A stretch of DNA of 64,000 bases, from NCBI GenBank assembly GCA_964434535.1, contig CAYSWA010000005.1, positions 1-64,000 on the forward strand, read 5' to 3'. A program made the position numbers and the translations under genes. This DNA comes from SM23-32 sp964434535 (GTDB lineage: Bacteria; Planctomycetota; Brocadiia; SM23-32). Numbering within the stretch: the first letter of the stretch is position 1; every line of letters starts with the position of its first letter. The notes beneath the pieces were generated by a model. It was not told the DNA's origin and did no database searches. It saw only the letters and a program-made list of their open reading frames with translations. Positions 40,320 to 48,357 of this stretch are shown here, one piece after another.

Positions 40320-41810
40320 CTACTCCTCCCTGACGGGGGCGACGACCACGCGGCTGCCCCGCACCTCGAGGACCTTGACCCGCTCGCCCTTCGGGACGAA
40401 CTCGCCCTCGGTCACCACGTCCAGCAGCGTATCCTCGAACTCGGCCCGCCCCGCCGGCCGCAGCGCCGTCAGCGCCACGCCCTCCCGGCCGGCCATCCCG
40501 GCCAGCCCGGGGGTGCGCGTCTGCACCAACTCGCCGGCGTGGGCCGCCGCCAGGCTGGAGCGGTGCACCATCCGCCTCAGCATCGGCACCGACGGCAGGT
40601 AGCGCGCCAGTATCGCCACGCCGACCCCCGATAGGGCGAAGGCGCCGATCACCTTCAACAGGTTGTACTCCAGCGTCAGCAACTGCGCCCCGCTCTGCGG
40701 CCAGGTGAACTGCTGGAAGGCGAGCACCAGGCTCACGAAGATGAGCACGATGCCCGTGATGCCCGCCACCCCGAAGCCGGGGATCAGCAGCACTTCCACC
40801 ATCAGCAGGATCACCCCGGCGGCGAAGAGCACGATCTCGAGCATCTGCGCGTAGTTCAACGTCCACTTGATCAGGAAGAACGCGGCGAAGCAGCTCAGCC
40901 CCGCGATGCCCGGCAGGCCGAAGCCCGGGTTGCTCATCTCCATGAACAGCAGGATGATGCCGCCGACGATCAGCAGCGGGCTGAACATGTCCAGGAACGT
41001 CAGCAGCCGCTCCGAGCCGGTCAGGTAGAGCCGCTCGACGCGCGCGGGATCGAGGGCGAGGACCTCGAAGAGCTCCTGCTCGTCCTCGACGGTCTGGCGG
41101 GCGAAGCCGTACTCGACGGCCTTCTGCGCGTCCATGGTGAGCAGCTCGCCGGCGGGGACGATCAGCTTCTTTTCCAGGATCTCCGCCCGCTGCTCCTCGC
41201 CCCAGCCCCGCAGGTCGGCGTCCGTCACGTAGGTGAAGGTCCCCTCCGGCTCGTCCCGGAGCTGGAGGCGCCAGACCTGGACCTCCTTGGTCACCATCGC
41301 CTTCACCAGCGCCTCCGGGTAGCCACGGGCGCGGGCGTAGCGGGCCATGGTCTCGCGGATCGGGCTCTGGGCCTTCTCGCCCACAATCTCGCCCGTGGGC
41401 ATCACCGGCGCCACGTCGCCCATGATGCCGAGTTCGGCGTCGATGTAGATCTCCTCGCAGGCCAGCGCCACCATCGTGCCGCCGCTGAAGGCGTCCGTGT
41501 TGATGTAGGCGATCACGGTCACGTCGTCGAGCTGAAAGATGTAGTCGGCCAGCTCGCGGGAATGCTCCACGGTGCCGCCGGGCGTGTTCAGCTCCAGGAT
41601 CACCGTCTCCACGCCCTGGCTGCGGGCGCGGTCCAGCCGGCGCTGGACGGCGCGGGCGTATGCCTCGCTGACGGCGCCGTCGATGCGGACCACGTAGGCG
41701 TCGGGTTGCTCGGCCCGGGCCGCGCCGCCGGCCGCCAGCGCGAACAGCAGCGCCGCCGCGAAACGCAGCAGCAGCCGGGACGGCTGCCTCGTGTGCAGGG
41801 ACTGAGCCAA
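40320..41810 (-). CDS. NfeD family protein with N-terminal ClpP-class protease
   Basis: Long NfeD (NfeD1b) of 496 residues: signal peptide (about 1-33), a ClpP/crotonase-type protease domain (about 40-240) with the Ser in TDAFSGGTMVAL and a Lys region ARYARARGYPEALVKAM, then four TM helices (about 270-400) and a C-terminal OB-fold (about 430-495). The start is a TTG at 41810 with GGAGG seven bases before it. Members are thought to cleave membrane-domain proteins together with flotillins and stomatins. It leads an operon of at least seven genes, with a promoter at 41891-41919. Confidence 0.93.
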   Translation of the reverse strand: MAQSLHTRQPSRLLLRFAAALLFALAAGGAARAEQPDAYVVRIDGAVSEAYARAVQRRLDRARSQGVETVILELNTPGGTVEHSRELADYIFQLDDVTVIAYINTDAFSGGTMVALACEEIYIDAELGIMGDVAPVMPTGEIVGEKAQSPIRETMARYARARGYPEALVKAMVTKEVQVWRLQLRDEPEGTFTYVTDADLRGWGEEQRAEILEKKLIVPAGELLTMDAQKAVEYGFARQTVEDEQELFEVLALDPARVERLYLTGSERLLTFLDMFSPLLIVGGIILLFMEMSNPGFGLPGIAGLSCFAAFFLIKWTLNYAQMLEIVLFAAGVILLMVEVLLIPGFGVAGITGIVLIFVSLVLAFQQFTWPQSGAQLLTLEYNLLKVIGAFALSGVGVAILARYLPSVPMLRRMVHRSSLAAAHAGELVQTRTPGLAGMAGREGVALTALRPAGRAEFEDTLLDVVTEGEFVPKGERVKVLEVRGSRVVVAPVREE

Positions 41811-41890
41811 GCGAGTGCCTCCGCCGTCCTGAGGGCAGGGAACCGGCGGCCGGAGCGGGCCCCTCAGACTGCCTCAACCGGCCTGAACAG

Positions 41891-41919
41891 ATTATACAGA
41901 GCGCCCCCACCCCTGACAA
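41891..41919 (-). promoter_or_regulatory. Promoter of the NfeD/flotillin operon
   Basis: On the minus strand TTGTCA (41914-41919), 17-base spacer, perfect TATAAT (41891-41896), about 80 bases before the TTG start. Confidence 0.75.
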
Positions 41920-41940
41920 GCCGGCCGGGGGCGCACGCGG

Positions 41941-42007
41941 CAACGCCAACGGCCGAGAGCGCGGGCGAGAACGAGAGCGAGGTGTTACGCGGTCACTTCA
42001 TCCTTCT
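41941..42007 (+). repeat. CGAGGA-rich dispersed repeat, copy A
   Basis: CAACGGCCGAG, a variable purine-rich CGAG block, then GTTACGC-GTCACTTCATCCTTC. The same frame occurs at 43769-43850 (inverted) and 46506-46569 with a different number of CGAG/GACGAG units. It lies between the serA end and the NfeD promoter. Confidence 0.6.
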
Positions 42008-42049
42008 CGGCGCGCTCTGCGCGAGGCACGCCGGAGCGGGGCGACCGGA

Positions 42050-43636
42050 TCAGAGCTCGACCGGAACGACGCGGTGGACGTCGTCCAGGTTGCGGATGCG
42101 CTCGAGCGTTGCCCCGTCGCAGGCTGCGTCCAGGTTCAGCGCGATAAGCGCGCGTCCGCCGGCGTCCCGGCGCCCGAAGCCCATGCGGGCGATGTTGACC
42201 CCGCCGTCGCCGAGGCAGAGGCCGACCTTGCCGATCAGGCCCGGCACGTCGTCGCCGAACACGACCAGCACGTGCCCCTCGGGCATGATCTCGACGTAGA
42301 ACTCGTCGATGCGCACGATGCGGGGATGGGCCCGCCCGAACAGGGTGCCGGCCGCCGCCGCCTCGCCCTCGTCGGTGGTCAGCCTGACCTCTACCAGATC
42401 GGTGAAGCCGGCCTCGCCGCCGACGGTGGAGCTGCTGGTGATGTGGATGCCGCGGTCGGCGGCGAGCAGCGGCGCGCTGATGACGTTGACGCCCGGCCCC
42501 AGGCTCGCCTGCATCACGCCCATGGCCCCGTAGTTGACCATCGGCTCGATGGTGTCCTGGGCGACGCCGCCGCGGCAGGCGACGGCGATGGCCTCGGGCC
42601 GGCCGGGGTTGAGCTGGGCCACCAGCCGCCCGAGCCGCACGGCCAGGTCGCAGTAGGGCTGGATGGCCTGCATCTCCTCGGGCGGCAGCGCGCTGACGTT
42701 GATGGCGTTGCGGAAGTTGTGGTGCTGGAGCGCCTCGATGAGCTGCTCGGCGGCGCTGACGGCGACGGCCATCTGCGCGGCGTCGGTCGAGGCGGCCAGG
42801 TGCGGCGTGGCCACCACCTCCTCGCGACGGGCGAACTCGTAGTCGTCGGGCGGCTCCTTGACGTAGACGTCGAAGGCCGCGCCCCCGAGCCGGCCCTCCT
42901 CCACGGCCGTCACCGCGGCCTGTTGGTCGACCACACAGCCGCGCGCGCAGTTGACGATGCAGGCGCCCTGCTTCATGCGGGCGATCCTCTCGGGCCCGAT
43001 CATCGCGTGGGTCTGCTCGGTCTCGGGCACGTGCACGGTCAGGTAGTCGCAGCGCCCGAGCAGCTCGCCCAGATCGTCCACCAGGGTCACGCCGACCTTG
43101 CTCGCCGCGTCGCGGCCGACGTAGGGGTCGTAGGCGAGCACGTCCATGTCGAAGGCCAATGCGCGTCTGGCCACGGCCTGGCCGATGCGGCCCAGGCCGA
43201 TCACCCCGAGCGTGGCGCCGGCGAGCTGCGAGCCGCCGTACTTCTTCTTCTCCCAGCGCCCCTCCCGCATCGCCGAGGCGGCCGGCACGATCTTGCGCGC
43301 CAGCGCCAGCATCAGCGCGAAGGCGTGCTCGGCCGTGCTGATCGTGTTGCCGCCGGGCGTGTTCATCACCACCACGCCCTTGCGCGAGGCGGCCTCCACG
43401 TCGATGTTGTCCACGCCGACTCCGGCCCGGCAGATCGCCTCCAGCACGTCCGCCCCCTCCAGCACGTCGGCGGTGAGCTTCGCGCCCGAGCGGCAGATCA
43501 CGCCGTGCACGCCCCGCAGGGCGTCCTTCAGCTCCTCGGGCGAGAGGCCGGGGCGGTCCTGCACCTCGAAGCCGGCCCCGCTCAGCATGGCGGCGCAGCG
43601 CTCCGGCAGCCTGTCGGCCAGCAACACCTTCTTCAT
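42050..43636 (-). CDS. serA: D-3-phosphoglycerate dehydrogenase
   Basis: First enzyme of serine synthesis: oxidises 3-phosphoglycerate with NAD. The 528 residues match the long bacterial type: substrate and NAD domains with GLGRIGQAVARRALAF and the triad Arg (NCARGCVVDQ), Glu (DVYVKEPP) and His (TPHLAAST), then an intervening domain (about 320-440) and a C-terminal ACT domain (about 455-528) that usually binds serine as feedback inhibitor. GGAGG precedes the ATG at 43636. The promoter at 43679-43707 is a perfect consensus. Confidence 0.96.
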   Translation of the reverse strand: MKKVLLADRLPERCAAMLSGAGFEVQDRPGLSPEELKDALRGVHGVICRSGAKLTADVLEGADVLEAICRAGVGVDNIDVEAASRKGVVVMNTPGGNTISTAEHAFALMLALARKIVPAASAMREGRWEKKKYGGSQLAGATLGVIGLGRIGQAVARRALAFDMDVLAYDPYVGRDAASKVGVTLVDDLGELLGRCDYLTVHVPETEQTHAMIGPERIARMKQGACIVNCARGCVVDQQAAVTAVEEGRLGGAAFDVYVKEPPDDYEFARREEVVATPHLAASTDAAQMAVAVSAAEQLIEALQHHNFRNAINVSALPPEEMQAIQPYCDLAVRLGRLVAQLNPGRPEAIAVACRGGVAQDTIEPMVNYGAMGVMQASLGPGVNVISAPLLAADRGIHITSSSTVGGEAGFTDLVEVRLTTDEGEAAAAGTLFGRAHPRIVRIDEFYVEIMPEGHVLVVFGDDVPGLIGKVGLCLGDGGVNIARMGFGRRDAGGRALIALNLDAACDGATLERIRNLDDVHRVVPVEL

Positions 43637-43678
43637 CGCCGTCCTCCACGGCAAGTGCGTCGGCAGGGCAACCGCGGG

Positions 43679-43707
43679 ATTATACGGAGGGGCGCCGACG
43701 CTGTCAA
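43679..43707 (-). promoter_or_regulatory. serA promoter, perfect consensus
   Basis: On the minus strand TTGACA (43702-43707), exactly 17 bases, TATAAT (43679-43684), 43 bases before the ATG. All twelve consensus positions match. Confidence 0.85.
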
Positions 43708-43768
43708 TCTGCGCCGGCGGGGCTCAACACGGAGGCACGGACAACGGCGCGGCAAAGGATGAACTCAG

Positions 43769-43850
43769 AAGGATGAAGTGACGCGGCCCTCCGCTCCTCC
43801 TCGTCCTCGTCCTCGTCGTCGTCCTCGTTCTCGGCCGTTGACGTTGCCGC
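43769..43850 (-). repeat. CGAGGA-rich dispersed repeat, copy B (inverted)
   Basis: On the minus strand: GGCAACGTCAACGGCCGAG, a run of (GACGAG)-type units, then GCGTCACTTCATCCTTC. Same ends as copies A and C but a longer purine block. Confidence 0.6.
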
Positions 43851-43888
43851 CCAATCTCCAATCCTCAATCCGCAGTCTTCAATCCGCG
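43851..43888. repeat. Degenerate CCAATCTCCAATCC simple repeat
   Basis: CCAATCTCCAATCC-TCAATCCGCAGTC-TTCAATCC consists of imperfect 6-8 base CAATCC units. It sits directly after repeat copy B, before the GH5 stop. Similar text recurs in other PVC genomes, from memory. Confidence 0.35.
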
Positions 43889-43894
43889 CCCCCC

Positions 43895-44896
43895 TCAGTG
43901 GCGCCGGAGGACCTCCAGCATGGCGCCATCGAGCTTGTGGCCCGCGAACTCCTCGTAGTCCACGTCGTCCCGCTGGCTGTCCATCACCCCGAAGGCGCCG
44001 CGCAGGTTCCACAGCGCCCATCCGAAGCCGCACTCGCCCAGCACCGTGAGCGCGTCCTCCAGCCAGGCCAGCGCGACGGCGTGGGGCGTCTCGTGATAGA
44101 CGCCGCCCTCGCCGCAGTGGACGCCGACGCCCTTCTCGGCCAGCTCGCGCCAGGGGCGGTAGTGCTCGCGGAGGGTGTCGGCGTCCCACGTGGGGCCGCC
44201 CGGCTCGGGGCCGCTGCCGGGCCACTCGGGCTCGGGCACTTCGCCACCGCCTTTCTGCCACCACGCCTTGTAGTGGGTGAGCCAGTGGGGGTCATAGGCG
44301 CGGGTGGACTGGGCGACGCCGAGGTCGACGAGCTCGGCGACGGGGATCCGCCCGTAGTCGTACCCGTCGCAGATGACCAGGCGGGCGGGGTCGGCCTCCC
44401 AGATGGCCGCCGTCAGGCGCTGCACCACGTGGCGGTAGCGCTCGGGCGTGAAGCCGCCGTCGCCGACGCGGGCCGGCTCGTTGAACAGGTTGAAGCTGAG
44501 CTCGTCGGACGGGATGCCGGCGTAGCGCTCGGCGAAGAGGGCCCAGTGGAAGGCGCAGAGCTCGCGGGCCTCCTCGTCGATCCACACGCTCTCCGGCTCG
44601 GGCGGGCGGGCCACGGTGTAGCCCGGCGCGCGGTGGAAGTTGATGCAGACGTGGATGCCGTGCTCGCGGCCCAGCTCGACCGCGTCGTCTATCTCGGCCA
44701 GCGTCGGCTCGTCGGTCATCCGCCCGTCGGCGTGGCGCAGCCAGCAACGGTAATCGAGCGGCAGGCGGGCGAAGTCGAAGCCCCAGTCCCGCATGATGCG
44801 GAAGTCCTCGGCCGGGAAGGGCCGGTTGCGGCGCACGTTGATCTTCGAGACCAGGTTGAAGCCCCGCCAGCGGGGCAGCTCCTCGGCGGATGCCAT
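43895..44896 (-). CDS. Glycoside hydrolase family 5-like enzyme
   Basis: TIM-barrel beta-glycosidase of 333 residues. The acid/base Glu is at 140 (NLFNEPARV) and the nucleophile Glu at 263 (HCGEGGVYHETPH). The start WRGFNLVSKINV is typical of the family. There is no signal peptide, so it acts in the cytoplasm on imported oligosaccharides or on glycoconjugates. GAGG precedes the ATG. It is 27 bases behind the phosphomannomutase gene and shares its operon. Substrate not predictable; GH5 covers glucan, mannan and xylan activities. Confidence 0.85.
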   Translation of the reverse strand: MASAEELPRWRGFNLVSKINVRRNRPFPAEDFRIMRDWGFDFARLPLDYRCWLRHADGRMTDEPTLAEIDDAVELGREHGIHVCINFHRAPGYTVARPPEPESVWIDEEARELCAFHWALFAERYAGIPSDELSFNLFNEPARVGDGGFTPERYRHVVQRLTAAIWEADPARLVICDGYDYGRIPVAELVDLGVAQSTRAYDPHWLTHYKAWWQKGGGEVPEPEWPGSGPEPGGPTWDADTLREHYRPWRELAEKGVGVHCGEGGVYHETPHAVALAWLEDALTVLGECGFGWALWNLRGAFGVMDSQRDDVDYEEFAGHKLDGAMLEVLRRH

Positions 44897-44923
44897 GGGG
44901 GCAGACCTCGTTTGTGTGAGCGG

Positions 44924-46348
44924 CTATCGGGCGAAACGGGCCGACAGCTCGTCGGTCTTCTCTTTGAGCAGACGCTCCGTGCGCGCTTCGAGCGCCAGGC
45001 GCGCGATCGGCTCGGTGCCGGACGGGCGCACGCAGAACCACCAGTCCTCGTAGTCCACGCGCACGCCGTCGCAGCCCTCGATATCCTCCGGCCGGCACCG
45101 GCGCCGGATCGCGCCGTGGCGCTCGACGCAGACCTCCCGCCAGTGCGGCGCGGCCCCGAGCGCGGATCGCGCCACGTCGCGGCAGACGGCGAGCGCGCGG
45201 TCCTGCTCGGCGAAGGCGAAGGACGGCTCCCGCAGCGGGCGATGCCACGGCCCGGGCAGGCCCTCGATCAGCCCGTACAGCCCTCCCCCGGCCGACAGGT
45301 GCAGCAGGTGCAGCGTGGTCATCAGCGAGCTGTCGCAGCAGAAGAAGTCGCGGAAGTAGTAGTGGCCGGCGTCCTCGCCGGCGAACCGCATCGCGGGGCT
45401 GGCGCGCATGAGGGCCTTGATCTTGGCGTGGCCGACCGGCACCATGACCGGCTCGACGCCGCAGGCGGCGAAGTGGTCGAGCGCCTTGCGGCTGATGGTC
45501 TGGCCCACACCGAAGCAGGCGTCCGGCTGCTCGGCCAGCATGCGCTCGGCGAGGCAGACGGTCATCTCGCTGCCGTCCACCACGTGGCCGTCGGCGAGCG
45601 CCGCCACCACGCGGTCGGCGTCGCCGTCGTAGGCGAAGCCCAGGTCGGCGCCCTCGCGCGCGATCGCCTCCACCAGCTCCTCCAGGTTCTCGCGGCGGGA
45701 GGGGTCGGGATGGTGGGCCGGGAAGCGGCCGTCGGGCTCCCAGTTGAGCCGGACCGTCTCGACGCCGACGGCCTCGGCCATCGCGTCCCACAGGAGGCCG
45801 GCGACGCCGTTGCCCGCGTCGGCGACCACCCGCAGGGCGGCCGCGTGCGGCCTGCCGACCGCGTCCAGGGCGAAGGCGACGCAGTCGGCCAGGGCCTCGA
45901 CCTGCTCGTCCGGCTCGCCGGCGGCCGGCTCGGGGCAGTCCATGCCCTCCATGGCCCGGCGCACCTCGTCGAGCCCGCTGGAGGCCGAGACGGGCTCGCC
46001 GCCGGCCCGCACGATCTTGAACCCGTTGTACTCGGGCGGGTTGTGGCTGGCGGTGATCATCACCCCCAGCTCCCACTCTCGCCGGGCGCCGGCGGCGTAA
46101 TAGACCAGTTCGGTCGGGCAGAGCCCGAGCCCGCCGACGCGCGCGCCCGCCTCCTTCAGCCCGCCGATCAGGGCGCCGTAGAGCGCCGGCGAGCTGAGCC
46201 GGGCGTCGCGCCCCACGACCACGCGCCCCGCCCCGAGTGCGGCCGGCAACGCCCGCCCCAGCAGCCAGGCGAACCGCTCGTCGAGCTGCTCGGGATAGAC
46301 GCCCCGGATGTCGTACGACTTGAAGACGGATGCGTCGAGCGCGGCCAC
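44924..46348 (-). CDS. Phosphoglucomutase/phosphomannomutase
   Basis: Converts hexose 6-phosphates to 1-phosphates, the step that feeds nucleotide-sugar synthesis. The 474-residue alpha-D-phosphohexomutase has the active-site Ser in TASHNPPEYNG, the metal loop YDGDADRVV and a C-terminal phosphate-binding VRPSGTEP. A GTG start at 46348 has GAGGTG upstream. It resembles the ManB/AlgC bifunctional type; no GDP-mannose gene is nearby, but an NTP-transferase gene is found two genes upstream. A promoter lies at 46384-46412. Confidence 0.93.
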   Translation of the reverse strand: MAALDASVFKSYDIRGVYPEQLDERFAWLLGRALPAALGAGRVVVGRDARLSSPALYGALIGGLKEAGARVGGLGLCPTELVYYAAGARREWELGVMITASHNPPEYNGFKIVRAGGEPVSASSGLDEVRRAMEGMDCPEPAAGEPDEQVEALADCVAFALDAVGRPHAAALRVVADAGNGVAGLLWDAMAEAVGVETVRLNWEPDGRFPAHHPDPSRRENLEELVEAIAREGADLGFAYDGDADRVVAALADGHVVDGSEMTVCLAERMLAEQPDACFGVGQTISRKALDHFAACGVEPVMVPVGHAKIKALMRASPAMRFAGEDAGHYYFRDFFCCDSSLMTTLHLLHLSAGGGLYGLIEGLPGPWHRPLREPSFAFAEQDRALAVCRDVARSALGAAPHWREVCVERHGAIRRRCRPEDIEGCDGVRVDYEDWWFCVRPSGTEPIARLALEARTERLLKEKTDELSARFAR

Positions 46349-46383
46349 GGGCGCACCTCGGCGGAAGCTGCGGAACGCGGCGC

Positions 46384-46412
46384 AGGATACCGGTCCCCGC
46401 GACGCTCGTCAA
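46384..46412 (-). promoter_or_regulatory. Candidate phosphohexomutase promoter
   Basis: On the minus strand TTGACG (46407-46412), 17-base spacer, TATCCT (46384-46389), 35 bases before the GTG start. Confidence 0.5.
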
Positions 46413-46505
46413 CGACGCCGGCCGCCAGGCAGGGCCGTTCAGTTGTCCCCTGGCGGGGACGGACAGATCGCGCCGTGCGGACCGTGGATTGCGGGATGAA
46501 CGGCG

Positions 46506-46569
46506 AAGTCAACGGCCGAGGACGAGGACGACGACGAGCGGTTACGCCGTCACTCCATCTTTCAGCCTT
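46506..46569 (+). repeat. CGAGGA-rich dispersed repeat, copy C
   Basis: AAGTCAACGGCCGAG, then GACGAGGACGACGACGAGCG, then GTTACGC-CGTCACTCCATCTTTC. Same ends as copies A and B. Its last bases overlap the C-terminal codons of the PHP gene. Confidence 0.6.
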
Positions 46570-47428
46570 CATCCCTCGCTTCGCCGTTCTCTGCGTCCTC
46601 CGCGCGAGAGCTTCCGTCGCCGCCGAGGGCGCGGAAGAAGCGCGAGAGCTGCTCCCGCGGCACGGTGAAGGCGCCGAGCGGCGGCTCGCCTTCGCGGCCG
46701 TGCCAGTCCGAGCCGCCCGTCACGACCAGGCCGAAGTGCTCGGCCGCCTTCTCCACGTAGAGCTGCTGGTTGCCGACGCAACGGGGCCGGTAGGCCTCGA
46801 CGCCGTCCAGGCCCATCTCGGCGAACGGCGCGATCCAACGGTCCACCAGGCCGATGCCCGGATGGGCCAGGACGGCGAGCCCGCCGGCGGCGTGGATCGC
46901 CTGGATGCAGCGCCGCGGGCTGAACTGGCGCATGCAGACGTAGGCCGCCCCTTCGCGCCGCAGGTAACGGGAGAAGGCCCGCTGCATGTCCGGCACCACG
47001 CCGCCGCGCACCAGCAGCCTGGCCAGCACGGGCCGGCCGAAGTAGGTGCGGTCGCCGGCCAGCAGCTCCTCCAGGTCGATGTCCACCCCGTCCCGATGCA
47101 GCCGGTAGCCGATCTCGTGGACCTGCTCGCGCTTCAGTTCTACGATCTCGGCGCAGGTCTCACGCAGCGCCGCGCAGGAGGCGTCCACGCCGTAGCCGAG
47201 CAGGTGGATCTCGCGCTCATCGGGCGGCTGGGCGCTGAGCTCGACGCCGGGGATGAACTGCGCGCCGCCGCCCTGCGCCGCGGCCGCCGCCGCTGTGAGG
47301 CCGGCCACCGAGTTGTGGTCGGTCACGGAGAAGAACCCCAGCGCATTCTCCCTGGCCATGCGAGCGAGCCGCGCCGGAGCGACCATCCCGTCGCTGGCGG
47401 TGGTGTGTATGTGGAGGTCGCCTTCCAT
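46562..47428 (-). CDS. PHP-domain phosphoesterase
   Basis: The 288-residue protein has the polymerase-and-histidinol-phosphatase fold: HIHTTASDGM at the N-terminus, VTDHNSV, PGVELSAQ, AHPG near the middle and GSDWHG near residue 255, which bind three metals. This layout matches the TrpH/RNase AM group that removes 5' nucleotides from RNA or dephosphorylates 3',5'-bisphosphonucleosides. The C-terminus is Asp/Glu/Ser-rich and reads into repeat copy C, so the true family sequence may end near residue 270. It is seven bases behind the nucleotidyltransferase gene. Confidence 0.85.
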   Translation of the reverse strand: MEGDLHIHTTASDGMVAPARLARMARENALGFFSVTDHNSVAGLTAAAAAAQGGGAQFIPGVELSAQPPDEREIHLLGYGVDASCAALRETCAEIVELKREQVHEIGYRLHRDGVDIDLEELLAGDRTYFGRPVLARLLVRGGVVPDMQRAFSRYLRREGAAYVCMRQFSPRRCIQAIHAAGGLAVLAHPGIGLVDRWIAPFAEMGLDGVEAYRPRCVGNQQLYVEKAAEHFGLVVTGGSDWHGREGEPPLGAFTVPREQLSRFFRALGGDGSSRAEDAENGEARDEG

Positions 47429-47435
47429 GGCCCGC

Positions 47436-48260
47436 TCAGAACCTCAGCTCGCGTTCGGCCAGGATGCGTTCGGCCGCCGGCACGTCGGCGCGGCTTGTCA
47501 GGTCCACCACGCCGCGCTCGCAGGGCAGCACGCGGAACTCGACCGCGCCGGAGGAGGCCAGGTCGGCCACGGCCGCCGTCAGCTCCAGCTCGCCCCGCTC
47601 GGGGTCGGGCTCCAGCCGCCGGCAGGCGTCGAAGACGGCCGGCGTGAAGCGGTAGAGGTTCATGTTCACCCAGAGCCTGCCCCCGCGGGCGTGCTGCTCC
47701 GGGTCGGGCGGCTTCTCGACGATGGTCTCGAGGCGGCCGTCGGCGGCGGCGGTCACCACGGCGAAGTCCCGCGCCCGCTCGGGCGCGATGTTGCCCTCGG
47801 CGCTGAGCGCCTCCCGCTCGAAGGCCACCACGTAGCAGGCCGGCCCGGTCACCGCCGCCAGCCCCCGGAGCGCGTCGTCGGGGTAGAGGTTATCGGCGTT
47901 GGCCAGGACGAACGGCTCCTCGCCCACGGCGTCCTCGGCGGCCAGCACGGCGTCGCCCGTGCCGCGGGGCTCCTGCTGCACGGCCCATTCGATACGGGCG
48001 CCGGAGGCGCGGGCGATGCGGCGCAGGTGCTCGCGGAATGGCTCGGCCTCGGGAGCGATGACGAAACAGAGCCGCCCCAGCCCGGCCCGCAGCAGACTGT
48101 CGGCCACGTAATCGACGAACGGGCGCCCGGCCACGGGCATCAGCATCTTCAGCCCCCGGCCGGCGAGCCGCTCGCGCTCGGGGCCGAGCTCGAGGCCGCC
48201 CTGCGGGCGCCGCATGCGCGTGCCGAGCCCCCGGGCCAGTATCACCGCCCTCTCGGTCAT
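47436..48260 (-). CDS. Nucleotidyltransferase (NTP transferase family)
   Basis: Likely makes a nucleotide sugar from a sugar 1-phosphate. The 274-residue Rossmann-like fold shows RGLGTRM (GxGTRM loop), the KMLMPVAGRPFVDYVADSLL segment, NADNLYPDD (metal Asp) and VEKP. The usual AGGxGTR is ARGLGTR, a conservative change in the P-loop. GGAAGG precedes the ATG. It is flanked by an LpxL-like gene and a PHP gene and runs with the phosphomutase gene, consistent with envelope sugar synthesis. The exact sugar and nucleotide are not visible. Confidence 0.88.
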   Translation of the reverse strand: MTERAVILARGLGTRMRRPQGGLELGPERERLAGRGLKMLMPVAGRPFVDYVADSLLRAGLGRLCFVIAPEAEPFREHLRRIARASGARIEWAVQQEPRGTGDAVLAAEDAVGEEPFVLANADNLYPDDALRGLAAVTGPACYVVAFEREALSAEGNIAPERARDFAVVTAAADGRLETIVEKPPDPEQHARGGRLWVNMNLYRFTPAVFDACRRLEPDPERGELELTAAVADLASSGAVEFRVLPCERGVVDLTSRADVPAAERILAERELRF

Positions 48261-48357
48261 CGTCCAGCCTTCCGTATCGAGACCCGGCCGCCGGCGGAAG
48301 TGCGTAGCGTAACGCCGCGCGGGGCCGCTGCCAAACGCGCGGACGCTGGGGCCGGCC

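Noticed and set aside
43778..47647. 1289-codon plus-strand frame
   Set aside because: Runs antisense across GH5, the phosphohexomutase, the PHP gene and part of the nucleotidyltransferase; open only because the sequence is GC-rich and stop-poor.
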